Assembly (NCBI GenBank): GCA_001913845.2
Contig: MKGP02000049.1
Span: 1-64,000 of the forward strand
Direction: 5' to 3'
DNA length: 64,000 bases
DNA from: Limnothrix sp. CACIAM 69d
GTDB taxonomy: Bacteria > Cyanobacteriota > Cyanobacteriia > CACIAM-69d
In this document: piece after piece, positions 51,750 through 59,308 of the stretch
How the letters are laid out: each line of letters opens with the position of its first letter
Position numbering within the stretch: the stretch's first letter is position 1
Position numbers and translations under genes: made by a program
The notes under the pieces: generated by a model
Told to the model about the DNA's origin: nothing
The model's input: the letters and a program-made list of their open reading frames with translations, nothing else
Databases searched by the model: none

Positions 51750-52964
51750 ACCATGCAAAGCGGTTGGCGCGTGGGGTCGATCTTTAACATTCCGCTACTA
51801 GTCGATCCATCGTGGTTTTTAATTTTGGTTTGGTTCTCGGCCGCCAACAGTGTTGAGTGGGCGAACCGCTATCCCGATTGGGGCGCGGGGCTAACTTGGC
51901 TGTTGGGTTTGCTAACCGCTTTGTTGCTCTTTGGCTCCGTGCTGGTGCATGAGTTGGGCCACAGCTTGGCGGCCCGATCGCAAGGCATCGCCGTGAATTC
52001 GATCACCCTGTTCATGTTTGGCGGCGTGGCCGCGATCGACCGGGAATCCAAAACCCCCGGCGGCGCGATGCAAGTGGCGATCGCGGGGCCCCTCGTCAGC
52101 TTGAGCCTGTTTATTTTGCTGTCCGCGATCGGGCGGTTGGCTCCCACCAGCCCGCTCACCATCCTTTGCTTGAATTTGGCGCGGATTAATTTAGTGCTGG
52201 CGGTGTTTAACCTAATTCCCGGTTTGCCCCTCGATGGCGGCCAGGTGCTGAAGGCACTGGTTTGGAAAGCCACCGGCAGCCGGTTTACGGGCGTGCGTTG
52301 GGCCGCCAAAGCCGGCCAGGCGATCGGCTGGTTGGGCATCAGCTTGGCTGCCCTGTTGATCCTGTTTGTGCCCGGTGGTCTCCAGGGTTGGTGGATTGGG
52401 TTAATTGGCTGGTTCTGTTTGCGCAATGCCGCCAGTTACGAACGCCTGACCACCGTGCAAGAAGCCCTGGTGAATGAACGGGTGGCCAATGCCCAATCCC
52501 GGGAATTCCGGATCGTGGACGGTCACCTGAGCCTGCGGGATTTTGTGGATAACTACCTACTGACAGCCGATCGCCCGGAATACTTTGTGGCCATGGATGG
52601 GCGCGATCGGGGCCGGATTGATCCCGAAAGCCTCAAAGCCATTGACCATGAGCGCTGGCCCTGGATTCGGGTGGTGGATGCCATTGAACCCATTGACCGC
52701 CTCGCCTCGATCGCGGACAGCGCCACCCTGGCCGAAGCGGCCCTGCTGATGGAAGAACGGCAGGTGAAGCGGTTGGTGGTTTTGAGTCCGATCGGCTCCG
52801 TGGTGGGCACGCTCGATCGCGCCGACCTCACCCGCCAAATCATGCAGCGGCTCAAAATCGTGATTAATGAAACGGAACTGAAGCGGTGCAAAGCCGAACA
52901 TTGCTACCCATCGGGCTTTAACCTCGGGGCGATCGCCCGCACCTTGGCTGAAGAGATGGCCTAG
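51750..52964 (+). CDS. Site-2 protease family zinc metalloprotease with CBS domains
   Basis: An integral membrane protease of the S2P/SpoIVFB class, about 404 residues from ATG 51750, which has a GAGGCGG ribosome site (an ATG at 51702 would add 16 residues). The catalytic HELGHS is in helix 2 near 72, and the third metal ligand is in NLIPGLPLDGGQVL near 160. Six hydrophobic helices, then two C-terminal CBS-like repeats (about 245-290 and 315-375) that probably sense adenylates. It would cleave anti-sigma or other membrane proteins within the bilayer, but the substrate is not known. No sigma/anti-sigma pair adjoins. Confidence 0.88.
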   Translation, partial: TMQSGWRVGSIFNIPLLVDPSWFLILVWFSAANSVEWANRYPDWGAGLTWLLGLLTALLLFGSVLVHELGHSLAARSQGIAVNSITLFMFGGVAAIDRESKTPGGAMQVAIAGPLVSLSLFILLSAIGRLAPTSPLTILCLNLARINLVLAVFNLIPGLPLDGGQVLKALVWKATGSRFTGVRWAAKAGQAIGWLGISLAALLILFVPGGLQGWWIGLIGWFCLRNAASYERLTTVQEALVNERVANAQSREFRIVDGHLSLRDFVDNYLLTADRPEYFVAMDGRDRGRIDPESLKAIDHERWPWIRVVDAIEPIDRLASIADSATLAEAALLMEERQVKRLVVLSPIGSVVGTLDRADLTRQIMQRLKIVINETELKRCKAEHCYPSGFNLGAIARTLAEEMA

Positions 52965-53103
52965 GAGCCGACTGACCCGGTTGCCACCGCTCTCAGTTGT
53001 CGCTGTTCTGGGTGGCGATCGCTGAACCGGCTGTGAATCCCCTTGCCCTCAAGGTAATCTCGTTCATCTGCTCGTCTTGATTTGCTTACTGATTTGCTTA
53101 GTT

Positions 53104-53259
53104 ATGAACTGGACTCCCGAAGCCGAAGCCAAGCTCAAAGAAATTCCGTTTTTTGTCCGGCCCGCCGCCCGCAAAAAGATCGAGAAATTTGCCCAAGAAG
53201 CCGGTGAAACCACCATCACCGTTGAAGTTTACGAAGCCGCCAAGAAAAAATTCGGCTAG
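53104..53259 (+). CDS. PCP_red-domain small protein (protochlorophyllide reductase-like)
   Basis: A 51-residue protein (MNWTPEAEAKLKEIPFFVRP) equal to the short C-terminal domain of the light-independent protochlorophyllide reductase subunit B. PAARKKIEKFAQEAGETTIT and VYEAAKKKFG match the family. Here it stands alone rather than fused to BchB/ChlB. It starts at ATG 53104; an upstream in-frame ATG at 53077 (MICLLICLV) is less like the family. Such free-standing copies occur in cyanobacteria; function is unknown. It lies between the protease gene and the convergent cysW gene. Confidence 0.88.
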   Translation: MNWTPEAEAKLKEIPFFVRPAARKKIEKFAQEAGETTITVEVYEAAKKKFG

Positions 53260-53312
53260 AGGTTGCTCAAGGCTGTTCTCCTATGGCGGCTCGGGGCGAT
53301 CGACTCGATCGG

Positions 53313-54179
53313 CTACTCATCCCCCGTTTGCGTTTGCTGCTCCAGCACCGTTTTCAGCACCAACGTCACCAACGCCAAGCAAGCCAACAGCAACGCCGCC
53401 GTATAGGACGCTTGGGTTTGATATTGCTTATAGGCTTCCTCCACATACAGCGGCAAGGTCTGCGTTTTGCCCGCAATGCTGCCGGAAACCACCGCCACCG
53501 CCCCAAACTCGCCCATGGTGCGAGCGTTGGTCAAAATCACCCCATACATCACGCTCCAGCGAATGGATGGCAGCGTCACTCGCCAAAAGATTTGCCACTC
53601 ATTCGCGCCCAAGGTGCGGGCGGCTTCCTCTTGGTCTTTGCCCAAATCCTCCAGCACCGGCAACACTTCGCGCACCACAAAGGGCATCGTTACAAAGGCC
53701 GAAGCCAGCACCATGCCCGGAACCGCAAAGATGATTTTTACATCCCACCCTTCGAGCAGGGAACCAAACCAACCTTCACGTCCATAGAGCAGCACCAACA
53801 TCAACCCCGCCACCACTGACGGCACGGAAAAGGGCAGGTCAATCACGCTTAATAAAAAAGCGCGGCCGGGAAAGTTACGCCGCGTCAAGGCCCAAGCTGC
53901 GCAAAGCCCAAAAACCGTGTTCAAAGGAACCACAATCACCGCAATCAACAACGTCAGCAGAACGGCTTTTTGAAAGTCGCTCTCTTGCAGGGCAGCCCAA
54001 AACCCCGGGAAACCGCCCGCAAGCGCTTGGTAAATCACATTCAGCAGGGGAATCACCAGCACCAACAGCAAATAAGCGGTAACCCCCAAGATGAGGGTTA
54101 GTTTCACCCAATCAACTTTGAGGTTTTTTTGGGGCAAGGACTGGGGAGCGTTGGGGGGATTCAGAGGGGTCGAAGCCAT
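53313..54179 (-). CDS. cysW: Sulfate ABC transporter permease CysW
   Basis: Inner-membrane subunit of sulfate import. About 288 residues from ATG 54179 (MASTPLNPPN), with an MetI-like fold and the EAA loop EEAARTLGANEWQIFWRVTLPS near 200-220, plus DLPFSVPSVVAGLMLVLLYG. A start 24 codons upstream (54251) is possible but lies in sequence unlike the family. It is downstream of cysT on the same strand with a 147-base gap. The binding protein and ATPase are not adjacent. Confidence 0.93.
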   Translation of the reverse strand: MASTPLNPPNAPQSLPQKNLKVDWVKLTLILGVTAYLLLVLVIPLLNVIYQALAGGFPGFWAALQESDFQKAVLLTLLIAVIVVPLNTVFGLCAAWALTRRNFPGRAFLLSVIDLPFSVPSVVAGLMLVLLYGREGWFGSLLEGWDVKIIFAVPGMVLASAFVTMPFVVREVLPVLEDLGKDQEEAARTLGANEWQIFWRVTLPSIRWSVMYGVILTNARTMGEFGAVAVVSGSIAGKTQTLPLYVEEAYKQYQTQASYTAALLLACLALVTLVLKTVLEQQTQTGDE

Positions 54180-54326
54180 GGTGACCGACGGGGAAAAGTT
54201 CGCAAAGGTGGATTGACGAAGGAATGGCGTGCGGCTGGTGGCGACAGGCACGACGCACTTTATAACGATTAGTCGTGAAAGGACTGCAAACAGTGGTTGC
54301 GGTGGTCGTTTCCAATGGGGAAAAAA

Positions 54327-55172
54327 TTAGTCGTAGCGGCGACCCCAGGCTTGCAGCAAGTTAATGATCAACAGCATGACCAGGGAAATGAGCAGCATGG
54401 TGGTGCCAATGACGGTGGCTCCTTTGATGTCGTACTGTTCCAGCTTTTGGAAAATCAAGACGGAAGCGACCATATCTTGGAAAGGCACGTTGCTGGCAAT
54501 CAGCACCACTGAGCCGAATTCCCCCACCGATCGGGCAAATCCCAGGGCCACCCCCGTGATGGTGGCAGGCAACAGGGGCGGCAACAGCACTCGGGTGAAG
54601 GTTTGCCAAGGGGAAGCCCCCAAACTCCAGGCCGCTTCTTCCAATTCCGATTCAATTTCCCGAATCACGGGCTGCAAAGTGCGCACCACAAAGGGCAGGG
54701 AAATGAAGAGCATGGCTATCCAAACCCCAGTGATGGTAAAGGAAACGCGGACTTTCAAGGGAGCCAGCAGGGAGCCAATCCAGCCCGTTTCGCTGTAAAC
54801 CGTGGCCAGGGTCAGGCCAGCGACGGCGGTGGGCAGGGCGAAGGGCAGGTCGATCGCCGCATCCAGCAGCCGCTTACCGGGAAATTGATAGCGCTCCAGC
54901 ACCCAAGCAATGATGAACCCCGCCAGACCATTGACCGCAGCGGCCAAAAAAGCCGTAAAAAAAGTGGCTTGATAGGTAGCCAGGGCGATCGGGGCAGTGG
55001 CCGTTTCCCAGAAGCTCTCGATCGGGAGGGTGCTGGCTTTGCTGAACATGGCCGCAAAGGGCAACAGCAACAGCAGCAACATGTAGCCGATCGTGACCTG
55101 CCAGGGAATGGAGAGGTTCTGGGGCCAGGCCCAGCGGCGATGCGGACGGCGGGAAGTTGCGTTGGCGGTCAT
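54327..55172 (-). CDS. cysT: Sulfate ABC transporter permease CysT
   Basis: Partner of CysW. The 281-residue protein has six hydrophobic helices and the EAA loop EEAAWSLGASPWQTFTRVLLPP near 200-220, DLPFALPTAVAGLTL and FARSVGEFGSVVLIASN. The gene begins at ATG 55172 after a basic N-terminus (RRPHRRWAW). In many cyanobacteria sbpA-cysT-cysW-cysA form one operon; here neither the sulfate-binding protein nor cysA is visible, so the transporter is split. A MITE family B copy lies in the upstream spacer. Confidence 0.93.
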   Translation of the reverse strand: MTANATSRRPHRRWAWPQNLSIPWQVTIGYMLLLLLLPFAAMFSKASTLPIESFWETATAPIALATYQATFFTAFLAAAVNGLAGFIIAWVLERYQFPGKRLLDAAIDLPFALPTAVAGLTLATVYSETGWIGSLLAPLKVRVSFTITGVWIAMLFISLPFVVRTLQPVIREIESELEEAAWSLGASPWQTFTRVLLPPLLPATITGVALGFARSVGEFGSVVLIASNVPFQDMVASVLIFQKLEQYDIKGATVIGTTMLLISLVMLLIINLLQAWGRRYD

Positions 55173-55352
55173 AGGGATTTTGCAACGAAGTCGTTTTCAG
55201 GATAAGCCAAAGGGTTCCCGAAAGTACACATTCCCAATCGATTTAGGGGAGATTCTTGAAAAACTCGAGATCTCTCGTCCTGTATGCGTATATTGGCGAT
55301 TCGCCAGGGGATGCGTTAGGCGATCGCCTCCTGAGCTGGAGGATGGCCGCTA
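55173..55352. other. cysT upstream spacer, no gene
   Basis: Sequence between the cysT start and the family B element. It presumably contains the cysT promoter; I saw no operator for a sulfur regulator and no coding frame. Confidence 0.4.
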
Positions 55353-55484
55353 GAGGATATCTGAAAAGCTAAAATTGTCGCCCTGTGAGTTGGATTGATC
55401 AACGCAGACCAGGGGCTTAAGCCCCTTGTTCCTAAGGCTACTAGCACCTTTGCAAGCTCCCCCAGTCACTTCTCAGACCTCCTC
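55353..55484. mobile_element. MITE family B, diverged copy at the fraE-like stop codon
   Basis: A 132-bp element with inverted ends GAGGATATCTGAAAAG and, reversed, GAGGAGGTCTGAGAAG. Flanks are CTA (55350-55352) and TTA (55485-55487). The latter is the TAA stop of the fraE-like gene on the minus strand. The middle carries the perfect core AGGGGCTTAAGCCCCT. Length matches the intact copy at 22576 (131 bp). Confidence 0.78.
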
Positions 55485-56303
55485 TTAAAACTCCCGGCGC
55501 GAAAAGGCAAAAATTGCCCCACACAACAGCAGCACAGCGTATAAAACCCCATACACCGCATCACCGATCAACAGATGCCCCTCGGGAATCAGGCCATACA
55601 CGGCGAGGTTTTTAAGGTTGAACCGCTCTAAATCCGGCAGGATCAGATAGAGAATTTCTGTCAGCCGCTGCATGAAGGGATCTTGAAGCTGAATCCCGAT
55701 CGTCAGCAGGTTCCGGCTGATGTGGCCCATTAGGTAAATCGCCAGGGTCAGCACAACCGCCAGCAGGGGGCTGGTGAAGGATCCCAGCAACAGGGTCACC
55801 GCCGCAATCAACACCAGTTCCAACCAAGCAAACAGGGCCGTCAACACCATGGCACTGAGTTCAAAGCTGGCCCGTCCCCACAACCACAGGCCCACCGTTT
55901 GCACCAGCGTGGCCCCCGTGACCCAAGCCGCCAACAACATCGACAGACCCAAGTGCTTGCCCAGCATGAATTCTGTGCGGCTGAGGGGTTTGGCGATCGC
56001 GAGCAGAATGGTGCGGCGTTCAATTTCGCGATCGATCAGCCTTGTGCCCACCAAGATCGTCACCAACAGCCCCAGCAGGCTGGTGGCGGCCAAACAGCCA
56101 TCGAGCACGATTTTGCCAGCGGAGTCACCAGCGGAAATTAAGGGCACTAGGGCGATCGCCAGCACCAGGGCTACGGCATAGACCAAAAGTAAATAGCCGA
56201 TTTTGGCGCGCCAAGCCTCCAAAAAAGCATTGTGGGCGATCGCCCAAATTCGCTGGCCACTGAACCCAGCCAAGAATGCTCGCCAACCTGTTAATTGACC
56301 CAT
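55485..56303 (-). CDS. fraE: ABC-2 type permease, FraE-like
   Basis: About 272 residues from ATG 56303 (MGQLTGWRAFLAGF) with six hydrophobic helices: near 32-50, 60-95, 110-135, 150-180, 185-205 and 240-262. LVGTRLIDREIERRTILLAI and LSRTEFMLGKHLGL are ABC-2 permease patterns. In Nostoc, FraE is a permease encoded after fraC and fraD and needed for heterocyst maturation and diazotrophic growth. Here the order fraC-fraD-fraE is kept, though with a 239-base repeat-containing gap before this gene. An ATPase partner is not adjacent. FraE function in a non-heterocystous filament is unknown. Its stop codon coincides with the target duplication of a MITE. Confidence 0.75.
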   Translation of the reverse strand: MGQLTGWRAFLAGFSGQRIWAIAHNAFLEAWRAKIGYLLLVYAVALVLAIALVPLISAGDSAGKIVLDGCLAATSLLGLLVTILVGTRLIDREIERRTILLAIAKPLSRTEFMLGKHLGLSMLLAAWVTGATLVQTVGLWLWGRASFELSAMVLTALFAWLELVLIAAVTLLLGSFTSPLLAVVLTLAIYLMGHISRNLLTIGIQLQDPFMQRLTEILYLILPDLERFNLKNLAVYGLIPEGHLLIGDAVYGVLYAVLLLCGAIFAFSRREF

Positions 56304-56401
56304 GTTCCTGACGAATTCTGAACGCAACGTGAATACAAGATAGAAAGGGCAAAGCCGATTAATCCAACATCAACTAATCCAGCGCCAATTAATTCAAGAC
56401 G

Positions 56402-56427
56402 AAGATTCAAGGCTAAGATTCAAGGCT
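56402..56427. repeat. 13-bp perfect tandem duplication in fraD-fraE spacer
   Basis: AAGATTCAAGGCT occurs twice in tandem (56402-56414, 56415-56427). Surrounding bases from 56360 to 56480 show more AATCCAA/TTAATTC echoes. The spacer has no gene. Confidence 0.85.
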
Positions 56428-56542
56428 AACAAACTTGATCTTGATCAATCCAATGCTGATTAATTCCAAACCACTTGACCCTTGATTCTGTTAATGATCA
56501 TTAGTAATGCTCATTAGCCCCATCAACACTATTGGAGCAGAG

Positions 56543-57139
56543 CTATTGGAACAGATCGACTGGCCAAACAAACATACTCGCCGCATAGGCTCGGACATCA
56601 TTGTTATTCAAGGCCGGATGCTGATCAATCCAAGATTGGATCATGAAAGCAAACCGAATCCAAAAGGCTAGCAAAAAGTGTCCCAGCAACCACATGGCCA
56701 AAGGAATGCGCTCTTTGATCGGCACTTTGTAGCGAGAGTCCGTGGGCTTGCTGAGAAAGTCTTGGACAATTTTGATGGTAATTGAACTGAGCGGAAAGGT
56801 TAAGCAAGCTAGGTACAGGGCATCGGTGCGATCGCTGGCGGGATCCGCCAAGAACCGATAGAGCAATAGGGAGCACAGAGCACCGGCCATCCAAGGGCCA
56901 AGGGAAACGCCCCGAATCTGAATTGGCTTTTGTTCGATCGACCAAACCACCCCAGACAGGGCCAACATCAGGGCACTAAACCCCGAAAAGGTACGCTGCA
57001 ACTCCAGGTTATTCGCTCCCAAGCGGGCCATCACAGACAAGATTAAAAAGCCAATGCTAACCCAGAGCAAGGTTTGCCAGGAAAAGGCTTTTCTGGGTTG
57101 GACGATTTTCCAAAAATCACTGCTGATTTCTTTGAGCAT
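56543..57139 (-). CDS. fraD: FraD-like (DUF5357) septal junction protein, short form
   Basis: A 198-residue membrane protein with five hydrophobic segments: about 18-41 (FSWQTLLWVSIGFLILSVMA), 49-68, 78-97, 106-130 and 143-170. FraD of Nostoc is the central part of septal junctions and has a long periplasmic C-terminal region (about 343 residues in total, from memory). This protein stops after the membrane part (SMFVWPVDLFQ) and lacks that extension. No frameshift is evident, so this seems a native short form. Assignment rests mainly on DUF5357-like topology and gene order with fraC and the permease. Confidence 0.7.
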   Translation of the reverse strand: MLKEISSDFWKIVQPRKAFSWQTLLWVSIGFLILSVMARLGANNLELQRTFSGFSALMLALSGVVWSIEQKPIQIRGVSLGPWMAGALCSLLLYRFLADPASDRTDALYLACLTFPLSSITIKIVQDFLSKPTDSRYKVPIKERIPLAMWLLGHFLLAFWIRFAFMIQSWIDQHPALNNNDVRAYAASMFVWPVDLFQ

Positions 57140-57202
57140 TGTCTGTCAATTTCCTATAAATTACGGTGGACTTACGGTTGTCTTTGAACTCGATGAATTA
57201 CT

Positions 57203-57784
57203 CTAAGCCTGACGAAGGGCGAAGAGAATACTTTGAATGGCAATCACCAAAGCGCCAATGCCAGTGCTGGCAATATGTCCCCAAAAAATTGTTTTCTTGG
57301 CCAATTCACTTTGAATGGATTGGTAGCGCTGAAAAAAGCTCTGAAGCTGCTTGCGCATGGTGATGGTGAGGGTGGGAGTTGCTTCGGTTTCCGGCTCTTC
57401 CGGAATGCCTAAATCAGCGCCGGGGGCAGGATATTTCAAGATTAAGTCTAGGAATTGAACGGCGATCGACTTCAGTTCAAAGATCAGGAAAAAGACGATC
57501 GGGACAACAATTAATAACCAATTATTTAGCTCACTCGACCAAACGCCTTGCAGGATCAGCGCTTGTAAATCGTTTTGAATCGTAGGCGGAAACAATTCAT
57601 AGGCCGTGAAGAAACAAGCCCAGCCCATGCACAGCACCAGCAGTTCCATGGCGGCGGCATATTCCACGCTGCGGCGCTGGTTCATGCCCGCCAGTCGGTT
57701 GAAGATCACCGCTTCACTGGCGATCGCGATGAACAGAAACAAAATCTGAAAAATAACGGTGGGCAAAGGCAAGATCAGAGGCAT
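57203..57784 (-). CDS. fraC: FraC-like filament integrity protein
   Basis: A 193-residue membrane protein beginning MPLILPLPTVIFQILFLFIA. It has three or four hydrophobic segments: about 7-33, 45-70, 89-110 and 163-190. FraC of Nostoc is about 179 residues, sits at cell-cell septa and is needed for long filaments. The first helix pattern, size and position before a FraD-like gene and a FraE-like permease support the call. It is first of a minus-strand cluster with 63 bases to fraD. The call implies that the organism is filamentous. Confidence 0.72.
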   Translation of the reverse strand: MPLILPLPTVIFQILFLFIAIASEAVIFNRLAGMNQRRSVEYAAAMELLVLCMGWACFFTAYELFPPTIQNDLQALILQGVWSSELNNWLLIVVPIVFFLIFELKSIAVQFLDLILKYPAPGADLGIPEEPETEATPTLTITMRKQLQSFFQRYQSIQSELAKKTIFWGHIASTGIGALVIAIQSILFALRQA

Positions 57785-58127
57785 AGGGGCGATCGGGGGG
57801 TGTCAGGGTTTGCAGGCTGGGAGTTGGGGCCGGTTAATGCTGATTTTACCGGGCTGGCTTCGCAGCGATCGGGGGGTTCGGTCGCGATCGAACTGATCGG
57901 GGCGATCGGGTCTGGGCGCTTCGGTCTAAGATCCTGAGGGCGCGGCATTAAGATTATGACCTGGCATTTTGCATCGCTGGCGCTGCGGGAAAAGCGGCGG
58001 TCGGAGCCTGGGGCGATGCCTGGTTCCCTGTCCCGTTGACGACCCGAGCGGCACCAGACACAGGCCCCTGAGCCATGGCTCAGATTCCGGTTTTTCAGTA
58101 ACCTTCAGCAACGTTTGTAGCATCGGC
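57785..58127. other. Divergent promoter region of fraC and the CobA-like gene
   Basis: A 343-base spacer with several GATCG-rich octamers near 57785-57910. The plus-strand frame continues upstream from 58128 to 57969, but its composition and lack of family similarity argue against translation there. No other gene is supported. Confidence 0.45.
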
Positions 58128-59273
58128 ATGAGAACCGCACCACGAAACGGCATTGGTATTCGCACAGCCCAGGCCCGCGACGATCGGGAATTAGGGCAAA
58201 TCCACGTCTACGATGGCGCGGGTAAGGGCAAATCGCAAGCGGCCTTGGGCGTTGTGTTGCGATCGATTGGCTTGGGTATCCACAGCGACTGGCAAACCCG
58301 AGTTTTACTGTTGCGTTTTTTGAAGGGACCCGATCGCCCCTACGACGAAGACGCGGCGATCGCGGCTTTGCAACGCGGCTTTCCTCACCTGATTGACCAG
58401 GTGCGCACAGGACGATCGGAATATTTCGGGCCCGAAGGCGTGACTAAGTTCGATCGCCTGGAAGCCCAGCGGGGTTGGGATGTGGCCAAAGGGGCGATCG
58501 CCTCGGGGCTATATTCCGTCGTTGTGTTGGATGAAATTAACCCCGTTTTGGACTTGGGGTTACTGGATCTCGATGAGGTGATCAGCACCCTGAAAAACAA
58601 GCCCTCGGAGTTGGAAATTATTGCCACGGGCCGCAGTGCCCCCACAGCCCTGCTAGACATTGCCGATTTGCACTCGGAAATGCGCCCTCGGGAATTGGAT
58701 CCCAACCTGAACTTGGAAGGCATTGAAGGCATTGAAATTTACACGGGCGCGGGCAAGGGCAAATCCACCAGCGCCCTCGGCAAAGCGCTCCAGGCGATCG
58801 GACGGGGCATTGGCCGGGACAGCTCTCACCGGGTGCTGATTGCCCAATGGCTGAAAGGGGGCAGCGGCTACACCGAAGATGCCGCGATCGCCGCCCTGCA
58901 ACAGAGCTATCCCAGCCTGGTGGATCATCTGCGGTTTGGGCGCGATGCGATCGTCTGGCGCGGTCAACAACAGGAACTGGACTACATCGAAGCGGAGCGC
59001 GGCTGGGAACTGGCCCGCGCAGCGATCGCCTCGGGGTTATATAAAACGATCGTTCTGGATGAACTCAACCCCACCGTTGATTTGGAATTGCTCGATGGGG
59101 AGGCGATCGCCCGCGACCTATTACGCAAACCCAAAGACACTGAAATTATCATCACAGGGCGTTGTTTGAATCCACCGGCTTACTTCAACCTAGCCAGCGT
59201 TTATTCTGAGATGATTTGCCACAAGCACTATGCAGAAAAGGGCATGGATCTGAAGCGCGGTGTAGATTTTTAG
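58128..59273 (+). CDS. Twin-domain CobA/BtuR-like P-loop protein
   Basis: A 381-residue protein made of two tandem copies of the corrinoid adenosyltransferase fold (CobA/CobO/BtuR). Copy 1 (about 22-180) has Walker A VYDGAGKGKSQAALG near 30 and VVLDEINPVLDLGLL near 132; copy 2 (about 200-370) has IYTGAGKGKSTSALG near 205 and IVLDELNPTVDLELL near 307. Both P-loops keep the GKGK(S) pattern. Single-domain CobA works as a dimer, so this may be a covalent dimer adding adenosyl to cobalamin, or a specialised cyanobacterial NTPase. ATG 58128 is chosen as the first start with family-like sequence. Confidence 0.85.
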   Translation: MRTAPRNGIGIRTAQARDDRELGQIHVYDGAGKGKSQAALGVVLRSIGLGIHSDWQTRVLLLRFLKGPDRPYDEDAAIAALQRGFPHLIDQVRTGRSEYFGPEGVTKFDRLEAQRGWDVAKGAIASGLYSVVVLDEINPVLDLGLLDLDEVISTLKNKPSELEIIATGRSAPTALLDIADLHSEMRPRELDPNLNLEGIEGIEIYTGAGKGKSTSALGKALQAIGRGIGRDSSHRVLIAQWLKGGSGYTEDAAIAALQQSYPSLVDHLRFGRDAIVWRGQQQELDYIEAERGWELARAAIASGLYKTIVLDELNPTVDLELLDGEAIARDLLRKPKDTEIIITGRCLNPPAYFNLASVYSEMICHKHYAEKGMDLKRGVDF

Positions 59274-59308
59274 GACTGAATTTTGGGTTTGGATTATTAA
59301 CAGAAATT

